Shown piece by piece: positions 58,925-64,000 of a stretch of 64,000 nucleotides of DNA. The number at the start of each line of letters is the position of its first letter. Within the stretch, counting starts at the first letter, position 1. The position numbers and the translations under genes were made by a program. Under the pieces are notes generated by a model. The model was given only the letters and a program-made list of their open reading frames with translations, searched no databases and was not told where the DNA came from. The stretch comes from Stutzerimonas stutzeri (GTDB lineage Bacteria > Pseudomonadota > Gammaproteobacteria > Pseudomonadales > Pseudomonadaceae), in the NCBI RefSeq assembly GCF_002890915.1, contig NZ_POUT01000007.1:1-64000 (forward strand), in the 5' to 3' direction.

Positions 58925-60193
58925 TCAGTTCGACTTCACCGCGTAATCCGGCTTCTTGTCGTTGCCGGGGATGTACGGGCTCCACGGCTGGGCGCGGACC
59001 GGGCTTTCGGTTTCCCAGACCACCGAGAACTGACCGTCCTCCTGGACCTCGCCGATCATCACCGGCTTGTGCAGGTGATGGTTCTTCTCGTCCATGGTCA
59101 GGGTATAGCCGCTCGGCGCTGCGAAGGTCTGTCCGGCCAGCGCGTCGCGCACCTTGCCGACCTCGGTGCTGCCGGCCTGCTCGACCGCCTGCGCCCACAT
59201 GTGGATGCCGACGTAGGTGGCTTCCATCGGGTCGTTGGTCACCGCCTTGTCGGCGCCCGGCAGGCCCTTGGCCTTGGCGTAGGCCTTCCACTTGGCGACG
59301 AACTGCTCGTTGACCGGGTTCTCCACCGACTGGAAGTAGTTCCAGGCGGCCAGGTGGCCGACCAGCGGCTTGGTGTCGATGCCGCGCAGCTCCTCTTCGC
59401 CGACCGAGAAGGCGACGACCGGCACGTCGGTGGCTTCCAGGCCCTGGTTGGCCAGTTCCTTGTAGAACGGCACGTTGGAGTCGCCGTTGATGGTCGACAC
59501 CACGGCGGTCTTGCCGCCGGCGGCGAACTTCTTGATGTTGGCGACGATGGTCTGGTAATCGCTGTGACCGAAGGGGGTGTAGACCTCCTCGATGCTGGAT
59601 TCCGGCACGCCCTTGCTGATCAGGAAGGCGCGCAGGATCTTGTTGGTGGTGCGCGGGTAGACGTAGTCGGTACCGAGCAGGAAGAAGCGCTCGGCGCTGC
59701 CGCCGTCTTCGCTCATCAGGTACTCGACGGCCGGGATGGCCTGCTGGTTCGGTGCGGCACCGGTGTAGAAGACGTTCGGCGACAGTTCCTCGCCTTCGTA
59801 CTGCACGGGATAGAACAGCAGGCCGTCGAGTTCTTCATAAACCGGCAGCACGGACTTGCGCGACACGCTGGTCCAGCAGCCAAAGGTCACCGCGACCTTG
59901 TCCTGGGTCAGCAGCTGGCGGCCTTTCTCGGCGAACAGCGGCCAGTTGGAAGCCGGGTCGACCACCACCGGCTCGAGCTGCTTGCCGAGCACGCCGCCGT
60001 TGGCGTTGATCTCGTCGATGGTCATCAGCGCCATGTCCTTGAGCGAGGTCTCGGAGATGGCCATGGTGCCGGACAGCGAATGCAGGATGCCGACCTTGAT
60101 GGTCTCGGCGGCCTGCAGGGTGAAGGGGAACAGGCCGCTGAGCATCAGGGCGCTGGCGGCGAGGGTGGTCTTGATCAGGGGACGACGTTTCAT
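58925..60193 (-). CDS. urtA: Urea ABC transporter substrate-binding protein UrtA
   Basis: A 422-residue periplasmic binding protein. A twin-basic-like Sec signal (MKRRPLIKTTLAASALML, cleaved near LQAAE at 28) is followed by a type I periplasmic fold with KVGILHSLSGTMAISETS, GCWTSVSRKSVLPVYEE and LLFYPVQYEGEE, the specific UrtA marks. It captures urea with high affinity. First gene of urtABCDE, with a sigma-54 promoter about 65 bases before its ATG. Confidence 0.96.
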   Translation of the reverse strand: MKRRPLIKTTLAASALMLSGLFPFTLQAAETIKVGILHSLSGTMAISETSLKDMALMTIDEINANGGVLGKQLEPVVVDPASNWPLFAEKGRQLLTQDKVAVTFGCWTSVSRKSVLPVYEELDGLLFYPVQYEGEELSPNVFYTGAAPNQQAIPAVEYLMSEDGGSAERFFLLGTDYVYPRTTNKILRAFLISKGVPESSIEEVYTPFGHSDYQTIVANIKKFAAGGKTAVVSTINGDSNVPFYKELANQGLEATDVPVVAFSVGEEELRGIDTKPLVGHLAAWNYFQSVENPVNEQFVAKWKAYAKAKGLPGADKAVTNDPMEATYVGIHMWAQAVEQAGSTEVGKVRDALAGQTFAAPSGYTLTMDEKNHHLHKPVMIGEVQEDGQFSVVWETESPVRAQPWSPYIPGNDKKPDYAVKSN

Positions 60194-60257
60194 AGGGGGC
60201 TCCTTGGCTGTCCGTGCGCAACTGTGGGCTGAATACTTCGGAACGCCAGGAGCAAGG

Positions 60258-60355
60258 GCAGCATCCGTGCCAAATGACGCAAAGCCAGCAGTGGCGCGGG
60301 CTGGCGTGGAGAGGCATGGTGCCGGTTGGTCTGGGCGGTGAGCCATGCTGGTGCA
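60258..60355 (-). promoter_or_regulatory. Sigma-54 promoter and NtrC-like site of urtA
   Basis: On the minus strand TGGCAC-N5-CTGC (60258-60272) matches the -24/-12 consensus with one change outside the invariant bases. An NtrC-like dyad TGAGCCATGCTGGTGCA (60339-60355, two changes from TGCACC-N4-TGGTGCA) lies about 93-109 bases upstream of the predicted start, and a further half site GTGGTGCAC follows at 60367-60375. Together they predict nitrogen-limited expression of urea uptake. Confidence 0.72.
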
Positions 60356-60484
60356 TCGCAGGGCGCGTGGTGCACTGCCAAGGCCCGCTTTGCCCGCTTT
60401 CGGTGCCGCCTGCCGGACGGGTCGCTACTTGCCGCTGCCGGGCGGGGCTTCTAGCATGACCGGCCCGCTTCGAGACGAGCCGTC

Positions 60485-61123
60485 ATGCCCCGCCCACCGC
60501 GTTCCCCATCCTCGCGTTCGCCCGTCAGGCCGGCCCGCCCGGCCGCGCCGCGGCGTGCCGCCAAGGCACCGCCAGCCGAGCCGCGGCTGCTGTTGCTGAA
60601 CAAGCCGTTCGATGTGTTGACCCAGTTCGCCGATGCCGACGGGCGTGCGACGCTGAAGGATTTCGTGCCGGTCCCCGGCGTCTACCCGGCCGGGCGGCTG
60701 GATCGCGACAGCGAGGGCCTGTTGCTGCTGACCAACGACGGCCGGCTGCAGGCGCGCATCGCCGACCCGAAGCACAAGCTGGCCAAGACCTACTGGGTAC
60801 AGGTGGAAGGCGAGGTGGGTGAGGCGCAGCTCGAGCGGCTGCGCCAGGGCGTCGAGCTGAACGACGGCATGACCCTGCCGGCCGAGGCGCGGCGCCTGGA
60901 GGAGCCTGAACTGTGGCCGCGCCACCCGCCGGTGCGCTTTCGCAAGAGCGTGCCGACCAGTTGGCTGGAGCTGGTGATTCGCGAGGGGCGCAACCGCCAG
61001 GTGCGGCGCATGACGGCGGCGGTCGGCCTGCCGACCCTGCGGCTGGTGCGGGTGCGTATCGGACCCTGGACGCTGGACGGCCTGCAGCCGGGCGCGTGGC
61101 GCGAGGTGCCGGCGCGGCTATAG
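60485..61123 (+). CDS. rluE: RsuA/RluE-family rRNA pseudouridine synthase
   Basis: A 212-residue enzyme that isomerises a uridine of rRNA. After a Pro/Arg-rich basic tail (1-33) the catalytic domain has [14 protein letters not shown], the catalytic Asp73 in [11 protein letters not shown], and [11 protein letters not shown]. No N-terminal S4 domain is seen, which points to RluE (23S U2457) rather than RsuA or RluB/F. Divergent from urtA. The start is the ATG at 60485. Confidence 0.85.
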   Translation: MPRPPRSPSSRSPVRPARPAAPRRAAKAPPAEPRLLLLNKPFDVLTQFADADGRATLKDFVPVPGVYPAGRLDRDSEGLLLLTNDGRLQARIADPKHKLAKTYWVQVEGEVGEAQLERLRQGVELNDGMTLPAEARRLEEPELWPRHPPVRFRKSVPTSWLELVIREGRNRQVRRMTAAVGLPTLRLVRVRIGPWTLDGLQPGAWREVPARL

Positions 61124-61136
61124 CGCCGGCGCTGCC

Positions 61137-61529
61137 TCAGTAGTACGACTTGATCACTTCGATGCCCTTGCCTAGGACGCCGCGCCAGGCATCCAGCTCC
61201 GGCTTGCCGGCTTGCGCATCGTGCTGCCGCACGGTCTTCAGCAGCGCGACGAGCCAGAGGTCGTAGAGTTCCGGGCGGATGTCGAAGCCATCGCGACTGT
61301 GGCTCTGGCCGAGCGCCTTGAGCTTGCTGTCGGGCATGCCGCGGGCGAACAGCACCAGATTGAGGATGCCGGCGCGCAGCAGCTGCTTCTGCGCGACCAT
61401 GTCGGTATTGGTGAACTTGTCGCGCACCGCCGGCGAGCTGGACAGGAAGTTGACGTAGAAGTCGTCGAAGAAGCTCGGGCTGGCGCAACAGCGACCATAG
61501 CTCTGCATGACGCGGTCGGTGTCTTTCAT
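61137..61529 (-). CDS. Globin-like protein
   Basis: A 130-residue helical protein. It has SYGRCCASPSFFDDFYVNFL, then VRDKFTNTDMVAQKQLLRAGILNLVLFARG, a pattern found in bacterial globin-like proteins; a candidate proximal histidine lies in the SHSRDGFDI segment (about 79). Whether haem is bound cannot be told. It follows the DUF2788 gene on the same strand after 79 bases. The start at 61529 (MKDTDRV) is preceded by AAGGAAA. Confidence 0.72.
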   Translation of the reverse strand: MKDTDRVMQSYGRCCASPSFFDDFYVNFLSSSPAVRDKFTNTDMVAQKQLLRAGILNLVLFARGMPDSKLKALGQSHSRDGFDIRPELYDLWLVALLKTVRQHDAQAGKPELDAWRGVLGKGIEVIKSYY

Positions 61530-61608
61530 GGGGTTTCCTTGGGCAAAACGAATCACGGACCGCGTCGGTGCGACGCAGCCTGGAAAGGGATGAACGGGAG
61601 GTGAGCGG

Positions 61609-61812
61609 TCAGATGCCTTCGAGGCTGCCGATCACCAGCGTCTTGATGACGAAGCCCAGCACGCCCAGCCCGAGTGCGCCGAACAGCACCAGGGTGCCGT
61701 AGCGACCGGCCTTCGATTGCTTGGCCAGATCCCAGACGATGAAGGCCATGAAGGCCACCAAGCCACTGACCAGGATGATCATCATCCACTCTTCGAAAAC
61801 AGCTGGGTCCAT
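61609..61812 (-). CDS. DUF2788 small membrane protein
   Basis: A 67-residue protein with two membrane helices (about 9-28 and 41-60) joined by a basic loop (AKQSKAGRYGT). The pattern, with VFEEWMMIILVSGL at the start, matches DUF2788. Function unknown. It lies between an Lrp regulator and the globin-like gene, all on the minus strand. Start ATG at 61812. Confidence 0.75.
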   Translation of the reverse strand: MDPAVFEEWMMIILVSGLVAFMAFIVWDLAKQSKAGRYGTLVLFGALGLGVLGFVIKTLVIGSLEGI

Positions 61813-61992
61813 TGCGTCCTCCGCATGGCTAGGTCTGAAACTCAGACGACATCAGCTATGGCAGCGGCGGGAAGCAATACTTATAGGCGAGCGGGCAGCT
61901 CTTTTTGGATAGACGCGCGCGGGGCATAGCAAGGCGGCGCGAATTATACGCAATGCAACCGGCGCGTGTTGCTTCGATTCGTGAGCGGTCTC

Positions 61993-62472
61993 TCAGCTGC
62001 GCAGATGCTCCAGCGGCAGCTCGGTGCTGGAGGCCACCTGGCGCAACACGAAGCTGGAACGCACGCTGGAGACGCCCTCGATGCGCGTCAGGGTGCCGAG
62101 CAGGAACTGCTGGTAGTGCTCCATGTCCGGCACCACGACCTTGAGCTGGTAGTCGGCGTCCATGCCGGTGACCAGGCTGCACTCCAGCACCTGTGGGCAT
62201 TTGCCGATGATCTCCTCGAAGTGCTCGAAGCGCTCCGGGGTATGCCGGTCCATGCCGATCAGCACGTAGGCGGTGAGCGTCAGGCCGAGCTGCTTGCGGT
62301 CCAGCAGGGCGACCTGGCGGGCGATGTAGCCGTCGTCCTCGAGTTGCTTGACGCGCCGCGAGCAGGGCGATGGCGACAGGCCGATGCGTTCGGCGAGTTC
62401 CTGGTTGGAGAGGCGGGCGTCGTGTTGCAATTCCGCGAGAATGCGCAGGTCGTAGCGGTCGAGTTTGCTCAT
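61993..62472 (-). CDS. Lrp/AsnC-family transcription regulator
   Basis: A 159-residue regulator. The N-terminal HTH (LDRYDLRILAELQHDARLS, then NQELAERIGLSPSPCSRRVKQLE) is followed by an AsnC ligand-binding domain (about 65-150). The target is unknown; it may sense an amino acid. The ATG at 62472 gives MSKLDRYDL. Two copies of a TTGCGCAA-centred repeat lie just upstream and may be its own operator. Confidence 0.92.
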   Translation of the reverse strand: MSKLDRYDLRILAELQHDARLSNQELAERIGLSPSPCSRRVKQLEDDGYIARQVALLDRKQLGLTLTAYVLIGMDRHTPERFEHFEEIIGKCPQVLECSLVTGMDADYQLKVVVPDMEHYQQFLLGTLTRIEGVSSVRSSFVLRQVASSTELPLEHLRS

Positions 62473-62492
62473 GGACAGGTACTTCCGGATGT

Positions 62493-62535
62493 TTGTTGCG
62501 CAAGATGATGGATTGAAGACGACTTGTTGCGCAAG
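62493..62535. promoter_or_regulatory. Duplicated TTGTTGCGCAAG boxes upstream of the lrp-type gene
   Basis: TTGTTGCGCAAG occurs at 62493-62504 and 62524-62535, 31 bases apart, about three helical turns. The core TTGCGCAA is palindromic. Position directly upstream of the regulator start fits an autoregulatory operator for a multimeric Lrp protein. Confidence 0.55.
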
Positions 62536-62740
62536 CGGTGCCATTGAAAGCAATCTTCGCAATCCACTGTCGGACCGGCAGGCGTAAGCTTTATCCCAAC
62601 TTCAGCCCCCGGCAGAACGGGCACGGCACGCGATCCCCGCCGTGACTGCCGAAGGCCTTATCCAGGCCGACGGTCCGGGCCCCCGGTGCTCACGAGGCGC
62701 CGTGCGAAGCAGCCGTTATCATCGGCCTGACGAATCGAAG

Positions 62741-62766
62741 AGACCACGCCCCGGCGTGGTCTTTTT
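62741..62766 (+). terminator. Intrinsic terminator on plus strand
   Basis: A 10-bp perfect stem (AGACCACGCC with its complement) and a CC loop are followed by TTTTT. No plus-strand gene lies upstream; the A run on the other side could give it some activity for the minus-strand CDF gene, which ends at 62781. Confidence 0.75.
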
Positions 62767-62780
62767 CGTTCCAGCCACGC

Positions 62781-63671
62781 TCACCGATGCGGCGGCGAGA
62801 CCTCCAGCGGATCGGCGTGCACCAGCACCTCGGCCTGCGGATAGCGCGTGCTGATCGCCTGCTCGACCGCCACGCACAGGTCGTGGGCCTGCGACAGCGA
62901 CAGCTCGCCGGGCAGTTCCAGGTGCATCTGCACGAACCAGCGCGTCCCGGAGACCCGCGTGCGGAAATCATGGCAGCCGTACACGCCCGGTACTTCGCCC
63001 ACCAGTTGCTGCATGTGCTCGCTGATCTCGGTCGACAGCTCGGTGTCCATCAGCACCGCTCCGGCTTCGCGGACGATGCTCACGGCGCTCCAGAAGATGT
63101 AGAAGGCGATGCCGATGCCGAACAGCGCATCCGTGCGCTCCCAGCCGAAACCGGCGAGCACCAGGGCCAGCAGGATGCTGCTGTTGAGCAGCAGGTCCGA
63201 GCGGTAGTGCAGCGAGTCGGCGCGGATCGCGGTGGAGCCGGTCACCTTGACCACATGGCGCTGGTAGGACAGCAGCAGGGCAGTCATCAGCAGCGAGAAC
63301 AGCATGACCGCGATGCCGATGCCCTGGGCGCCCAGCGGTTGCGGATGCAGCAGCCGGTCGACGCCCTGGACCCCGACCAGGATCGCGCTGACGCAGATGA
63401 ACGCCGCCTGGCCGAGCCCGGCGAGGGCCTCGGCCTTGCCGTGGCCATAGCGATGGTCGTCGTCCGCCGGGCGCAGCGAGTAATGCACCGCCAGCAGGTT
63501 GAGCAGCGAGGCAGCGCCGTCGAGCAGCGAGTCGGTGAGGCCGCCGAGCAGGCTCACCGAACCGCTCAGCCACCAGGCCACTGCCTTGCTCAGCGCCAGC
63601 AGGATCGCCGTCGCCAGCGCCGCACCGGTGGCCCGGCGCATGAGCCGGGCGTGTCCGTTATCGATACTCAT
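62781..63671 (-). CDS. Cation diffusion facilitator (FieF-like) metal efflux protein
   Basis: A 296-residue inner-membrane CDF exporter for divalent metals such as Zn or Fe. Six helices (about 15-205) carry the metal site: Asp47 and Asp51 (TDSLLDGAA) on helix 2, and His155 and Asp159 (DSLHYRSD) on helix 5, the FieF-type DD-HD arrangement. A cytoplasmic C-terminal domain (about 210-290) completes it. The ATG at 63671 was chosen because it opens the family-like MSIDNGHARLMRRATGAAL. Confidence 0.93.
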   Translation of the reverse strand: MSIDNGHARLMRRATGAALATAILLALSKAVAWWLSGSVSLLGGLTDSLLDGAASLLNLLAVHYSLRPADDDHRYGHGKAEALAGLGQAAFICVSAILVGVQGVDRLLHPQPLGAQGIGIAVMLFSLLMTALLLSYQRHVVKVTGSTAIRADSLHYRSDLLLNSSILLALVLAGFGWERTDALFGIGIAFYIFWSAVSIVREAGAVLMDTELSTEISEHMQQLVGEVPGVYGCHDFRTRVSGTRWFVQMHLELPGELSLSQAHDLCVAVEQAISTRYPQAEVLVHADPLEVSPPHR

Positions 63672-63696
63672 CGGTGGCGTGCGCCAATAGCCGTAG

Positions 63697-64000
63697 TCAT
63701 GCGGCAGGCCGCAGGCCGAAGGCCGCCAGTTGTTCGATGCTGCCACTGTGCTGGATCAGGCGCGGGTCATCCAGCGGCAGGCTGCGGCCGATTTCCTGCT
63801 CGATGATGGCCTTCAGCCGGGCCTGGTCGATCTGGCCGTCGGCACCGATGGCTTGCTGCAGCTTTTCCGGGGCCATGGAGTATTGATCGTCGGGCAGGTA
63901 GATCGCCCCCGTGGCGAAGTCGATGCCGAAGGCGATCAGGCCGGGGATCACGTAGAACAGCAGGCCGACGGCGTCGAGCACGGCGATCGCCGGGTCGATA
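63697..64000 (-). CDS. Conserved protein, N-terminus beyond the window
   Basis: The frame runs off the right edge and gives about 100 C-terminal residues. It begins with DPAIAVLDAVGLLFYVIPGLIAFG, a membrane-type hydrophobic stretch, then FATGAIYLPD and a soluble acidic tail. The hydrophobic part resembles the C-terminus of small Pseudomonas lipoproteins of the PEGA/YidQ kind, but too little is visible to name it. It lies 25 bases before the CDF gene on the same strand. Confidence 0.55.
   Translation of the reverse strand, partial: IDPAIAVLDAVGLLFYVIPGLIAFGIDFATGAIYLPDDQYSMAPEKLQQAIGADGQIDQARLKAIIEQEIGRSLPLDDPRLIQHSGSIEQLAAFGLRPAA

Larger units (their letters stand above)
62473..62780. other. 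Gap between lrp-type gene and CDF gene
   Basis: This 308-base gap holds no gene I can support. It contains the repeated TTGTTGCGCAAG boxes near the lrp start and, at the other end, a plus-strand intrinsic terminator. Because both flanking genes are on the minus strand, the terminator suggests an unannotated plus-strand transcript in the gap. Confidence 0.5.

Overview
The window is bacterial chromosome from a high-GC gammaproteobacterium, almost certainly a Pseudomonas (sensu lato). Gene order from about 0.8 to 22.2 kb (sltB3-type transglycosylase, arfA, holA, lptE, leuS, ybeL-like, DUF218, lnt, corC, ybeY, ybeZ, miaB, Sel1 protein, hemL, thiE, thiD, ladS, acyl-CoA dehydrogenase) follows, as I remember it, the P. 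aeruginosa PAO1 PA3992-PA3972 block, and amn (PA3970-like) resumes at 41.5 kb. The species cannot be fixed from sequence reading alone.

Layout. 0-0.8 kb: tail of an IS110-type transposase and a non-coding stretch with a 61-bp pure-pyrimidine heptamer repeat. 0.8-22.2 kb: housekeeping genes for cell-wall turnover, ribosome rescue, DNA polymerase III, outer-membrane assembly, tRNA charging and modification, lipoprotein acylation, haem and thiamine synthesis, then the LadS-type sensor kinase. 22.3-38.9 kb: a complete type I-E CRISPR-Cas island set between the acyl-CoA dehydrogenase and a dehydratase/MocR/amn group. 39-43.9 kb: PLP dehydratase with divergent MocR regulator, AMP nucleosidase, DUF2789. 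43.3-60.5 kb: nitrogen region with ureEFG-hupE, ureD-ureA-acetyltransferase-ureB-ureC and the urtABCDE urea transporter; a DMT transporter, an oxaloacetate-decarboxylase-type enzyme, a TorF-like lipoprotein and a small zinc-finger protein lie between the urease clusters. 60.5-64 kb: RluE-type pseudouridine synthase, a globin-like protein, DUF2788, an Lrp regulator, a CDF metal exporter and a gene cut by the window edge.

The CRISPR island is the most unusual part. Two large arrays (51 and 52 spacers) point outward, and their similar leaders flank the cas genes. All eight cas genes look intact, but two cargo units sit inside the cas run: a Phd/YefM-VapC (PIN) toxin-antitoxin pair with its own promoter and palindrome between cas3 and cas8e, and a KilA-N-domain gene between cas6e and cas1, two bases from the cas1 start. 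The KilA-N gene itself contains a near-perfect 32-bp palindrome.

The nitrogen region appears to be one regulon. Sigma-54 (-24/-12) promoters with upstream NtrC-like dyads are readable before urtA, ureD and ureE. UrtABCDE would import urea, UreABC hydrolyse it to ammonia and carbamate, and UreDEFG (with HupE supplying nickel) mature the enzyme.
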